A stretch of 5,184 nucleotides of DNA from Chthoniobacterales bacterium (lineage in GTDB: Bacteria; Verrucomicrobiota; Verrucomicrobiia; Chthoniobacterales; UBA10450): NCBI GenBank assembly GCA_013695905.1, contig JACCZQ010000161.1, positions 1 to 5,184 on the forward strand, given 5' to 3'. Shown here piece after piece: positions 1 to 5,184 of this stretch (position 1 is the stretch's first letter; each line of letters begins with the position of its first letter). The notes below the pieces were generated by a model. That model saw nothing but the letters and a program-made list of their open reading frames with translations. It was not told where the DNA came from and ran no database searches. The position numbers and the translations under genes were made by a program.

Positions 1-172
1 CCCAATAGGAGACGGAATCCTGCGGCGCCGCCGAGGAGACGGAGCTGGTCCCATAGACGCCGCCGAGGTACTGCGTGTCCCCCATCCGCGGGTCTTCGTC
101 GCACGCAGCCAGAGCGAGGACGGCAGCGCTGCAAAGAAGGGCTTTCGTGAGGTGGAGAATTGGTCGGGACAT
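1..172 (-). CDS. Lipoprotein of unknown function, N-terminal part (cut by window start)
   Basis: Fifty-seven codons are open on the minus strand from an ATG at 172-170 to the window edge, with no stop. The N-terminus is a typical lipoprotein signal peptide. It has a short basic n-region (R3, K10), a hydrophobic core at about residues 11-23, and a lipobox LAAC with the acylated cysteine at C24. The mature protein would begin CDEDPRMGD and then become rich in Ser, Gly and Ala, the usual flexible tether. Asp at +2 would favour inner-membrane retention under the E. coli Lol rule, but whether that rule holds in Verrucomicrobia is uncertain. No domain is visible in the 33 mature residues present, so the function cannot be called. 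AAGGAA lies 18 bases upstream of the ATG, which is far for a ribosome binding site. The gene is divergent from the FmdB-type gene. The lipoprotein call is firm; the role is unknown. Confidence 0.8.
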   Translation of the reverse strand, partial: MSRPILHLTKALLCSAAVLALAACDEDPRMGDTQYLGGVYGTSSVSSAAPQDSVSYW

Positions 173-193
173 AAGCAATTTTTAAGGTCTTTC

Positions 194-222
194 CTTGTAA
201 TGTGAGAGGTGGTCAAAGTCAA
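194..222 (-). promoter_or_regulatory. Candidate sigma70-type promoter for the lipoprotein gene
   Basis: Read on the minus strand, TTGACT (222-217) is followed by a 17-base spacer and TACAAG (199-194). The -35 box matches TTGACA at five of six positions. The -10 box matches TATAAT at four of six but lacks the final T. Transcription would start near 187, giving a leader of only about 15 bases with no Shine-Dalgarno sequence, because the AAGGAA motif lies within and just downstream of the -10 box. The position fits the lipoprotein ATG at 172. This was judged by eye only. Confidence 0.35.
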
Positions 223-271
223 GATACGCACGCCGCCGCTGTTTGGTCGGGCCTGGATCTGTCGGAGCGCT

Positions 272-308
272 TTGGACGGCTTGAATTCTGCTTGTATTCA
301 CCGACAAT
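272..308 (+). promoter_or_regulatory. Candidate promoter region for the FmdB-type / zinc-ribbon unit
   Basis: Two overlapping weak sigma70-like arrangements are visible. TTGAAT (281-286) with a 16-base spacer and GACAAT (303-308) has four of six matches in each box. TTGGAC (272-277) with a 17-base spacer and TATTCA (295-300) has about three of six in each. Either would give a leader of roughly 40-55 bases before the ATG at 356. Neither is strong; the call rests mainly on position within the divergent gap. Confidence 0.25.
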
Positions 309-355
309 TCCGCCGCCACTCACCGCTTGAAAGAGCACGTGGCGTTCCTTTTGCT

Positions 356-712
356 ATGCCGACCTACGAATACGCCTGCGAAACGTGCGGGAAGAACTTT
401 GAAGTCTTCCAATCGATGCGCGACGCCGCTTTTGCGAAATGCCCGAAGGAACATTGCCAGCTGGAGGAGTGGGGACACGGCAAGGTCAAGCGCCTGCTCG
501 GCACCGGCGCGGGCCTCATCTTTAAAGGCTCGGGTTTTTACATCACCGATTACCGCAGCAACAACTACAAGGAAGGCGCGAAAAAGGATGCCGCGCCGGC
601 TGCTGCGGGTGGCGGTGAGAAGACTGGCGGCGGGAAAGAAGGCGGCGCGAGCACACCGGCCGCACCGGCTAAGCCCGCCGAAACCAAGCCGAAGAAAGCC
701 GCCGGCGAATGA
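356..712 (+). CDS. FmdB-family zinc-ribbon protein
   Basis: This 118-residue protein starts MPTYEYAC, the characteristic opening of the FmdB / CxxC_CXXC_SSSS regulatory-protein family. The frame stays open upstream to a GTG at 209, but the family signature fixes the start at ATG 356. The zinc ribbon has a first knuckle C8-x2-C11 and a second knuckle C29-x4-C34. The second is wider than the usual CPxC and is followed by a short insertion before KVKRL. The family signature GAGLIFKGSGFY then follows at about residues 51-62. Residues from about 75 are a low-complexity Ala/Gly/Lys/Pro tail without hydrophobic segments. FmdB proteins are named after a putative regulator of formamidase genes, but for most members no function is established, so no specific regulatory role is claimed. 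The stop overlaps the next gene's start as ATGA, implying translational coupling. No good Shine-Dalgarno sequence precedes the ATG. Confidence 0.9.
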   Translation: MPTYEYACETCGKNFEVFQSMRDAAFAKCPKEHCQLEEWGHGKVKRLLGTGAGLIFKGSGFYITDYRSNNYKEGAKKDAAPAAAGGGEKTGGGKEGGASTPAAPAKPAETKPKKAAGE

Positions 713-1461
713 AGCTGGTCTGTCCTGAATGCCGGCGGGAAAACGAGCCGGAGCGGATCTATTGCCACGACTGCGGGGCGCGCCTGGACCGCTCGGGATT
801 ATCCAAAGCGCAGCGGAAGGATGAAGACCCGAAGGAGACGCAGAAGCGGCTGCGGGGAATGATGAACCCGCAGGGCGCGAAGATGCGCCATCTCTTCTTC
901 CAGGGGAGCAAGCTGTTGCTCGGCGCGCTCACTCTGGCCGCGGTGGTGCAGATGCTGCGGGCGCCGGAGGTGCCGGAGAGCTCCGACGAATTGATGATGG
1001 CGTCGCAGATCAATCTGGAACTGGAGAATGCCGCCATGGGGACGGGCGGAGGGCCGCTGCGCTACACCCAGGAGCAGGTGAACGAGTATCTCGCCTACAC
1101 GTTGAAATCGAAGCAGGCGGCACTAAGCACCTATCTGAACTTTCAGCGAGCGGTGGCGGAGTTCGGCGAAGGCTATGGCCAGCTGACGGTGGAGCGATCG
1201 CTGTTCGGTTTGTCTGTTTTCACGACAGCCGCATTCGGAAGTCCAACGATCGCCGACGGCGCCATCACCGCGCAGAGCCGCGGCGGCATGATCGGCCGGC
1301 TGCCGGTGCATCCCGCGCTGATGGAGCACGGCGGCCCCTTGTTGATGGGTGGCGTCTGGAAGGCACTGGACCGGGAGCGGCGCTCAGTGGCGAAGCTCGG
1401 GTCGGTGGAGTTCCACGAGAAGAGCATCTTCCTCGCACCACGTCCGCGACCGCAGCCGTAA
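709..1461 (+). CDS. Zinc-ribbon, single-pass membrane protein of unknown function
   Basis: This 250-residue protein has an N-terminal zinc ribbon, C5-x2-C8 and C19-x2-C22 (VCPEC...CHDCGARL). A charged linker at about residues 30-60 follows, then one short hydrophobic segment at about 69-83 flanked by K68 and R84. By the positive-inside rule the zinc ribbon would be cytoplasmic and residues 84-250 would lie outside the inner membrane. The distal part has a Gln/Tyr-rich helical stretch (about 115-150). It is followed by a more beta-like region containing RSLFGLSVF and a glycine-rich segment (GGMIGRLPVHPAL). I recognise no named domain in it. The start overlaps the FmdB-type gene by four bases, so the two are very likely co-translated. 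It converges with the peptidoglycan-binding gene. Membrane and zinc-ribbon calls are good; a sensor or scaffold role linked to FmdB would be speculation. Confidence 0.8.
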   Translation: MKLVCPECRRENEPERIYCHDCGARLDRSGLSKAQRKDEDPKETQKRLRGMMNPQGAKMRHLFFQGSKLLLGALTLAAVVQMLRAPEVPESSDELMMASQINLELENAAMGTGGGPLRYTQEQVNEYLAYTLKSKQAALSTYLNFQRAVAEFGEGYGQLTVERSLFGLSVFTTAAFGSPTIADGAITAQSRGGMIGRLPVHPALMEHGGPLLMGGVWKALDRERRSVAKLGSVEFHEKSIFLAPRPRPQP

Positions 1462-1483
1462 AGCGGCGGAGCTGAGGACACCC

Positions 1484-1525
1484 AAAAAAAAGAGCGGGTG
1501 CCAGTCTGCTGACCGCGCACCCGCT
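1484..1525 (-). terminator. Rho-independent terminator of the peptidoglycan-binding gene
   Basis: A perfect 9-bp inverted repeat, AGCGGGTGC (1493-1501) and GCACCCGCT (1517-1525), encloses a 15-base loop. The loop can itself pair GTC with GAC. On the minus strand the stem is followed by a run of eight T (complement of the A run at 1484-1491). This placement and polarity fit termination of the minus-strand gene that stops at 1554. On the plus strand no T run follows, so efficient termination of the convergent plus-strand unit is not shown. Confidence 0.8.
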
Positions 1526-1532
1526 CCCGGAT

Positions 1533-1545
1533 TCTCGCAGCGAGA
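1533..1545. repeat. Short perfect palindrome before the terminator
   Basis: TCTCGC and GCGAGA are separated by a single A, just downstream of the stop codon of the minus-strand gene. A one-base loop is too tight for a normal RNA hairpin, though a shorter stem with a five-base loop could form. No T run follows. It may be coincidental or extend the terminator structure. Confidence 0.35.
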
Positions 1546-1553
1546 GATGCTGC

Positions 1554-2168
1554 TTACCGGAGGCCCATCCGCGCCAGCAACCTCGTGTCGATCCGGCCAT
1601 TCCCTGGCAGCCCGTTCGCCCGCTGATAGGCGCGAATCGCCGCGCGCGTGCCGGAGCCGATCACCCCATCGATTCGCCCGCGGTAGAAACCCGCCGCCGC
1701 CAACCGCTGCTGCACCGCCACGTCGACGGATCCGGCAGCGTCGGCGTGGTAAACCGGGCGGTAGCCATTGTAGTAAAGCGCGGCGGACGCGCCAAAGTAC
1801 GGATAGCCGTAGCCGTAGGGATAGCCGAATCCATACGGATAGAAGCCGGGATAATAAACGTAGTGCCGCCTCGGATAGTAGCCGCGATGATACCGCCCGC
1901 CGTGCCGCCAATTGCCGCCCGGTCGCCCGCGGAATTCACGGCCGCGGCCGAAGTCCGTTCGGCTGCCGCCGCGGAAACCGCTGCTGCGCCCCGGCTGCGC
2001 AAATCGATTCCCCGCACTCGTCGAGCGCATCTGCGACATTCCTGCGCCGCCGCGCACTCCGTCGCCGCCGCGCGATCCGCTGCCGGACCGCTGCGCCAGC
2101 GCGGCCGGTGCCATCATCGCCGCGAGCGCGATGGTGCCTACGAACGTGAGTTTGTTCCAATTCGTCAT
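1554..2168 (-). CDS. Exported Gly/Tyr-rich protein with C-terminal peptidoglycan-binding domain
   Basis: This 204-residue protein has three parts. Residues 1-25 form a Sec signal peptide ending in ALA, with likely cleavage before Q26. Residues about 28-140 are low complexity: first Gly/Arg/Ser-rich with RGG-like motifs, then very Tyr/Pro/Gly-rich (about 97-126). Residues about 147-203 form a PG_binding_1-type domain, with VQQRLAAAGFYRGRIDG, then GSGTRAAIRAYQRANGL, then RIDTRLLARMGL. That domain is a small helical fold that binds peptidoglycan in many cell-wall enzymes. No catalytic domain is attached, so a structural or anchoring role in the envelope is inferred. An AGGAAGG Shine-Dalgarno sequence (2184-2178) lies 9 bases before the ATG and supports the start. 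The gene is transcribed alone, between a divergent gene and a terminator. Confidence 0.88.
   Translation of the reverse strand: MTNWNKLTFVGTIALAAMMAPAALAQRSGSGSRGGDGVRGGAGMSQMRSTSAGNRFAQPGRSSGFRGGSRTDFGRGREFRGRPGGNWRHGGRYHRGYYPRRHYVYYPGFYPYGFGYPYGYGYPYFGASAALYYNGYRPVYHADAAGSVDVAVQQRLAAAGFYRGRIDGVIGSGTRAAIRAYQRANGLPGNGRIDTRLLARMGLR
1794..1847 (-). repeat. Three imperfect 18-bp units encoding (G/F/Y)-x-Y-P-Y-x
   Basis: Within the exported Gly/Tyr-rich protein, residues 108-125 read as three hexapeptides, GFYPYG, FGYPYG and YGYPYF. Each is encoded by 18 bases with a shared TATCC core and different wobble bases. The periodicity is visible in both DNA and protein and suggests past duplication or slippage in a low-complexity spacer. 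The synonymous differences argue that it is not very recent. Confidence 0.6.
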
Positions 2169-2221
2169 AATTTTTAGCCTTCCTGCAGATTAGACCCTGC
2201 GAGCGGTTGAATGTTGCACTT

Positions 2222-2229
2222 TTCGCGAA
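2222..2229. other. TTCGCGAA palindrome in the divergent gap
   Basis: An 8-base perfect palindrome sits in the 153-base gap between the divergent genes starting at 2168 (minus) and 2322 (plus). It is bracketed by GCAC (2216-2219) and GTGCAC (2237-2242). It could be an operator shared by both genes, but sites this short arise by chance in GC-rich DNA. No convincing -35/-10 pair was found beside it on either strand. Confidence 0.2.
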
Positions 2230-2321
2230 GCGGATTGTGCACAGATGATGCTGCACCAGCTGATTTTTTTCGGGCTCGCCGCGCCGCGGCACGAGTGGCT
2301 ATTCTCACGCTCTTGTCACGG

Positions 2322-3626
2322 ATGTCCCGCTCCCTGTTTGCCTTTGCCTGCGCTGTCGTCGTGCTGATCGGCGCCCCCTTCGCGACCGCCGCGCCGCCGG
2401 AACGGACCGTCAGCACCTCCCGCCAGTTCATCGTGCACGGACCCGAAGTGCGGCTGCGCGGCGCCATCTGCGACATCGGCGAGCGGACCAAACGCCACGC
2501 CCTCGCGCTGCTGCAGGACCGTGACGGATGGGCCACGCCGATTCTCGTCCGCGCGCAGCTGCCGCAGGCGAACCGCCCCGAGCTGCCCCGCGCGCACCTG
2601 CACATCAGTCAAACCGGCTTCGGCTTGAAGCTGCAACTTGAGCTGCTCATCGACGGCGAGCTCAACGCGGCCGCGATCGAGAGGGAGCTGCTCCGAGCGG
2701 TTTTCCTGGAAATGATCTACCGCAACGAGCCGAACACGCCGGCGGGAGTGGTCGTCGTGGAGCCGCCGGATTGGCTGCTCGATGGCACCCTCGCGCTCGC
2801 CGGAGAAGACACCGCCACCATCGCGGAAGCCCTCGCCACGGTCAGCTTGTCCGGCCAGGTGCTCCCGGTGCCGAAGTTCTTGCGCCAGCGGCCTGGCCTG
2901 TTGGACTCTCCGTCGCGGACGCTTTACCGCGCCTACTCGGCCGCGCTGGTCGCGCTCTTGAGAGATTCTCCCGATGGACGCGTGCGACTGCGGCGTTTCC
3001 TCGCCTCGCTCCCGCACGCGCCGAACGACTCCTTCGCCCATCTGCAGGAGCATTTCCCCATCCTCCACGGCGAGGCTGAGCAAATCCAGGAGGCGTGGAT
3101 CGCCAGCGTGGCGCAGGTGGCGCGGCGGGAGCGTTTCCGCCTGCTGAGTTGCGGCGAGACCGAACGGCAGCTCTCCGAGTTGCTGCGCGTTGGGCTGCGC
3201 AAACCGGGACAAGTCGCCGTCGTTTACACGCTGGAGGAGTATCCGAAATTCGTCGATCGCGCCGAAGCCGCCGCCGCGCTGCAGCTGCTCACCCACCAGC
3301 TGCTCCTCTTCTCCGCCCGCTCGCACCCGCTCTACCGGCCGGTGCTCACCGAATATCAGGAAATCGTGGCGCAGCTCGTCCGCCGCCGCACCAGGCGGCT
3401 CGACCAACGGCTGGCGGAAATCCGCGGCACGCGTGAGCATATTGTCCGGCGGATGGATGCGATCGACGATTACCTGAATTGGTTCGAGGCGACGCAGAGC
3501 CGCACCGCGAGTGGTGCGTTCAGCGAGTATATGCGCGCGGCTGAGCTGGCGCAGGAACGGCAGACCCGCCGCCGTGATCCCATCTCCGTTTACCTCGACG
3601 CGCTCGAGTCACAATTCCGCAACTGA
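2322..3626 (+). CDS. Exported protein of unknown function, resembling an inactive gluzincin protease
   Basis: I chose ATG 2322 (434 residues) because it starts a clear signal peptide, MSRSLFAFACAVVVLIGAPF ending ATAA around residue 24. The longer ORF from 2211 adds 37 basic residues in front of it. The mature protein opens with SRQFIVHG. Further on come an amphipathic stretch RELLRAVFLEMIYR (121-134), then PPDWLLDGTLAL (148-159), and a helical part ending in EAWIASVAQVAR (257-268). That order resembles MA-like peptidases (HExxH, then PxWLxEG, then a helical tail), but both histidines are arginine (R121, R125) and the third ligand position is Asp154. If the resemblance is real, the protein cannot bind zinc in the usual way. 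Residues 271-434 are predicted helical, rich in Arg, Glu and Leu, with no domain I recognise. The VOC gene follows after 6 bases. Export is well supported; the fold is an inference. Confidence 0.75.
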   Translation: MSRSLFAFACAVVVLIGAPFATAAPPERTVSTSRQFIVHGPEVRLRGAICDIGERTKRHALALLQDRDGWATPILVRAQLPQANRPELPRAHLHISQTGFGLKLQLELLIDGELNAAAIERELLRAVFLEMIYRNEPNTPAGVVVVEPPDWLLDGTLALAGEDTATIAEALATVSLSGQVLPVPKFLRQRPGLLDSPSRTLYRAYSAALVALLRDSPDGRVRLRRFLASLPHAPNDSFAHLQEHFPILHGEAEQIQEAWIASVAQVARRERFRLLSCGETERQLSELLRVGLRKPGQVAVVYTLEEYPKFVDRAEAAAALQLLTHQLLLFSARSHPLYRPVLTEYQEIVAQLVRRRTRRLDQRLAEIRGTREHIVRRMDAIDDYLNWFEATQSRTASGAFSEYMRAAELAQERQTRRRDPISVYLDALESQFRN

Positions 3627-3632
3627 TCCGCC

Positions 3633-3992
3633 ATGTACGAACCACGCCCGAACTCCATCGACTACCTCGAAATGCCGTCCCGCGATCTCGCGCAGACGAA
3701 GCAGTTCTTCAGCGCATTGTTCGGGTGGAAGTTTGAAGATTACGGGCCGGATTACATCGCGTTCGACGACGGGAGAGTTGCGGGCGGATTCTTTAAAGCC
3801 GAGCAGAGCTGGACCAGCTCCGCGAATTGTCCGCTGCTCGTCTTCTACTCCAGCGAGCTGGAGATGACCCGCGCCGATGTGGTGCGGCTTGGCGGCACCG
3901 TCACGAAGGACATCTTCGATTTTCCCGGCGGGCGGCGGTTCCATTTCACGGCGCCGGGCGGAGGTGAGTTCGCGGTGTGGGCAGACAAGTAG
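3633..3992 (+). CDS. VOC-superfamily (glyoxalase/bleomycin-resistance fold) protein
   Basis: This 119-residue protein has the size of a single VOC monomer with two beta-alpha-beta-beta-beta modules. Module one begins IDYLEMPSRDLAQTKQFF and continues through SALFGWKFEDYG. Module two begins LLVFYSSELEMTRADVV and ends with LGGTVTKDIFDFPGGRRF and a final GGEFAVWADK strand. The family includes glyoxalase I, dioxygenases and antibiotic-binding proteins, usually metal-dependent. The first-strand position often held by His is here in the YLEM segment, so metal binding is uncertain. E112 in the last strand is a possible ligand. Substrate cannot be assigned. There is no signal peptide, so it is cytoplasmic, unlike the exported protein encoded 6 bases upstream. 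No Shine-Dalgarno sequence is visible, and translation probably depends on coupling to that gene. Confidence 0.85.
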   Translation: MYEPRPNSIDYLEMPSRDLAQTKQFFSALFGWKFEDYGPDYIAFDDGRVAGGFFKAEQSWTSSANCPLLVFYSSELEMTRADVVRLGGTVTKDIFDFPGGRRFHFTAPGGGEFAVWADK

Positions 3993-3998
3993 CAGGAG

Positions 3999-4027
3999 TT
4001 GCTCCGCGCATCCGCACCACGTATCAT
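3999..4027 (+). promoter_or_regulatory. Candidate sigma70-type promoter for the TIGR04138-family gene
   Basis: TTGCTC (3999-4004), a 17-base spacer and TATCAT (4022-4027) lie in the 67-base gap before the ATG at 4060. The -10 box matches TATAAT at five of six positions including the first A and final T; the -35 box keeps TTG. Transcription would start near 4034, leaving a leader of about 26 bases. This is the best-looking -10 box in the window and suggests the gene has its own promoter. Confidence 0.4.
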
Positions 4028-4059
4028 AGACGGCGCTCGCCACCGGGCGCACCATTCTC

Positions 4060-4497
4060 ATGCAGAAAATCGGATTCGCTGAAGCTCTCGACTCCATCGT
4101 CGCGGACGATCCCCGCTACCACCGGGACGCTTATATTTTCCTGCGCGATGCGCTGGATTATACCACCAAGCAGCAGAAGAAGGTCAAAGGCGCGCCGGTG
4201 AAGCACGTCGCCGGTCCCGAGCTGCTCGAAGGCGTGCGGCAATACGCCCTCAAGGAATTCGGCCCCATGGTCGTGACGGTGCTCTCCTACTGGGGCATCC
4301 GCTGCTGCGAAGACATCGGCCACATGGTCTTCAATCTCATCGGCGCCGGCATCTTCGGGAAGACGGAGGAAGACTCCATCGACGATTTCAAGAGCGTCTA
4401 TGATTTTCACGAAGCGTTCGTGCAGCCGTTCGAGCCGCAGAAACCCGCGGCGGTGGCGAAGTTGCCGCCGGGGTTGCCTGCGCCGAAGGTCTCCTGA
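4060..4497 (+). CDS. TIGR04138 (Minf_1886-type) family protein, function unknown
   Basis: This 145-residue protein matches, from memory, the family TIGR04138 described from Planctomycetes and Verrucomicrobia. Recognisable segments are DDPRYHRDAYIFLRDALDYT (about 16-35), then HVAGPELLEGVRQYALKEFG (49-68). These are followed by VLSYWGI with an adjacent cysteine pair C82-C83, then EDIGHMVFNLI and GKTEEDSIDDF. The family has no established biochemical function to my knowledge. There is no signal peptide or clear membrane segment, so it is probably cytoplasmic, and its composition is mixed helix with many charged residues. The last 20 or so residues are a Pro/Ala/Lys tail outside the conserved core. 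Many relatives I recall carry fewer cysteines at the YWGI site, but that needs an alignment. It has a candidate promoter of its own and lies 38 bases before the M16 peptidase gene. Confidence 0.85.
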   Translation: MQKIGFAEALDSIVADDPRYHRDAYIFLRDALDYTTKQQKKVKGAPVKHVAGPELLEGVRQYALKEFGPMVVTVLSYWGIRCCEDIGHMVFNLIGAGIFGKTEEDSIDDFKSVYDFHEAFVQPFEPQKPAAVAKLPPGLPAPKVS

Positions 4498-4535
4498 GCG
4501 AATCGCGCCGCGTCGGCGTTGATTCTCCACCTCCC

Positions 4536-5184
4536 ATGTTAGCTCCCGATTACCTGCAGACTGCTCCCGTCGGCAATCCACCCGGCATTGTTTTCCCGCC
4601 GAATACCGCGCGGAAATGGGTGCTGCCGGACGGGCTCACCGTCATCGTGCAGGAGGACCATAGCGCGCCGGTCGCGAGCGTGCAGGCGTGGGTCGGCACC
4701 GGCAGCATCGATGAGGAGGAGCATCTCGGCGCGGGTTTGTCACACATCCTGGAGCACATGTTGTTCAAGGGGACGAAGACGCGGCCCGCCAATGCCATCG
4801 CGCAGGCGGTGCAGGATGTCGGCGGTTACATTAATGCCTACACGTCTTTCGATCGCACGGTTTACTGGATCGATGTGCCAAGGGCGGGCGCCGCGACCGC
4901 GATCGATGTGCTTTCCGATGCGGTGATGAACTCCACCCTGCCCGCGGAAGAATACGCGAAGGAGCAGGAGGTGATCCGCCGCGAATTCGCGATGGCGTTC
5001 GACGATCCCGATCGCATGGCGGGCCAGCTGCTCTTCGCCACCGCGTATCAACGGCACCCGTACCGGCTGCCGGTGATCGGGTTGCTCGATATCTTCGACC
5101 AGCTCACCCGCGACGATGTGATGCGCTATTACAAGGCGCGTTACGTGCCGAACAACCTCACCTTCGTCATCGCCGGCGACGTCA
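4536..5184 (+). CDS. M16-family zinc metallopeptidase, N-terminal part (cut by window end)
   Basis: Translation from ATG 4536 gives 216 codons without a stop before the window ends. The sequence is a classic M16 (pitrilysin/insulinase/processing-peptidase) N-terminal domain. It opens VLPDGLTVIVQEDHSAPVAS (29-48), then has the inverted zinc motif H70-x2-E73-H74 in GLSHILEHMLFKGT. GGYINAYTSFDRTVYW (96-111) and EQEVIRREF follow, with E150 as the expected third zinc ligand after 75 intervening residues and E143 as the accompanying conserved Glu. The final ARYVPNNLTFVIAGDV is also typical. All catalytic residues are present, so an active protease is expected. Such enzymes degrade peptides within a closed chamber. 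There is no signal peptide at this start; the frame is open upstream but offers no better start. Full length cannot be judged; relatives have two or four such domains. Confidence 0.93.
   Translation, partial: MLAPDYLQTAPVGNPPGIVFPPNTARKWVLPDGLTVIVQEDHSAPVASVQAWVGTGSIDEEEHLGAGLSHILEHMLFKGTKTRPANAIAQAVQDVGGYINAYTSFDRTVYWIDVPRAGAATAIDVLSDAVMNSTLPAEEYAKEQEVIRREFAMAFDDPDRMAGQLLFATAYQRHPYRLPVIGLLDIFDQLTRDDVMRYYKARYVPNNLTFVIAGDV

Noticed and set aside
209..355. Upstream extension of the FmdB-type protein from GTG 209
   Set aside because: The family begins at MPTYEY; the extra 49 residues show no similarity to the family and overlap the candidate promoter.
1493..1525. The hairpin as a terminator for the plus-strand zinc-ribbon unit
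   Set aside because: On the plus strand the A run precedes the stem and no T run follows it, so only the minus-strand polarity is supported.
1349..2149. 266-codon plus-strand ORF across the peptidoglycan-binding gene
   Set aside because: Its product is Arg/Ser/Pro/Ala-rich with no domain. It runs through the terminator and antisense to a gene with a signal peptide, Shine-Dalgarno sequence and recognisable domain.
2189..2194. TCTAAT as a -10 box for the minus-strand gene at 2168
   Set aside because: It matches TATAAT well, but no -35 box lies 16-18 bases upstream. The start site would fall inside the Shine-Dalgarno sequence.
2211..2321. N-terminal extension of the exported protein from ATG 2211
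   Set aside because: It would put 37 residues, many of them basic, ahead of a well-formed signal peptide beginning at ATG 2322.
2316..3440. 374-codon minus-strand ORF opposite the exported gluzincin-like protein
   Set aside because: It is antisense to a gene with a clear signal peptide and ordered motifs. Its product is a featureless Arg/Glu/Gln/Val-rich sequence typical of an antisense shadow in GC-rich DNA.
4024..4581. 185-codon minus-strand ORF opposite the TIGR04138-family gene
   Set aside because: It is antisense to a recognisable family and its product is an Arg/Asp/His/Leu-rich shadow with no motif.

Overview
The window looks like chromosomal DNA from a verrucomicrobial bacterium, possibly the Chthoniobacterales/Spartobacteria side. 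The basis is high GC, a protein of the family TIGR04138 (known from Planctomycetes and Verrucomicrobia), and an FmdB-type zinc ribbon and an M16 peptidase that resemble the verrucomicrobial versions I know. This placement comes from recognising families, not from a database search. Eight protein genes are visible; two are cut by the window edges. I see no rRNA, tRNA, CRISPR array or insertion sequence.

Layout. (1) 1-172, minus: the 5' end of a lipoprotein gene, with a candidate promoter at 194-222. (2) 356-1461, plus: a two-gene unit, an FmdB-family zinc-ribbon protein overlapping by ATGA a membrane-anchored zinc-ribbon protein of unknown function. The 183-base gap 173-355 separates it from the divergent lipoprotein gene and holds the candidate promoters for both. 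(3) 1554-2168, minus: an exported Gly/Arg- and Tyr-rich protein with a C-terminal peptidoglycan-binding domain. It converges on the unit in (2) and ends at a hairpin plus T-tract terminator at 1484-1525. (4) 2322-3992, plus: an exported protein of unknown function that looks like a degenerate gluzincin (M1/MA-like) protease, followed after 6 bases by a small VOC/glyoxalase-fold protein. The 153-base gap 2169-2321 before it contains a TTCGCGAA palindrome but no promoter I can defend. (5) 4060-4497, plus: the TIGR04138-family protein, with a candidate sigma70-type promoter at 3999-4027. (6) 4536 to the end, plus: the N-terminal half-domain of an M16 zinc peptidase with an intact HxxEH motif, cut by the window edge.

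How the genes relate. There is no obvious single pathway. Three genes encode exported or lipid-anchored envelope proteins (1-172, 1554-2168, 2322-3626), and one encodes a membrane-anchored protein (709-1461). The tightest couplings are FmdB with the membrane zinc ribbon, and the degenerate protease with the VOC protein. The most interesting objects are these poorly characterised lineage-specific proteins. I do not see convincing evidence of a new defence or mobile system.
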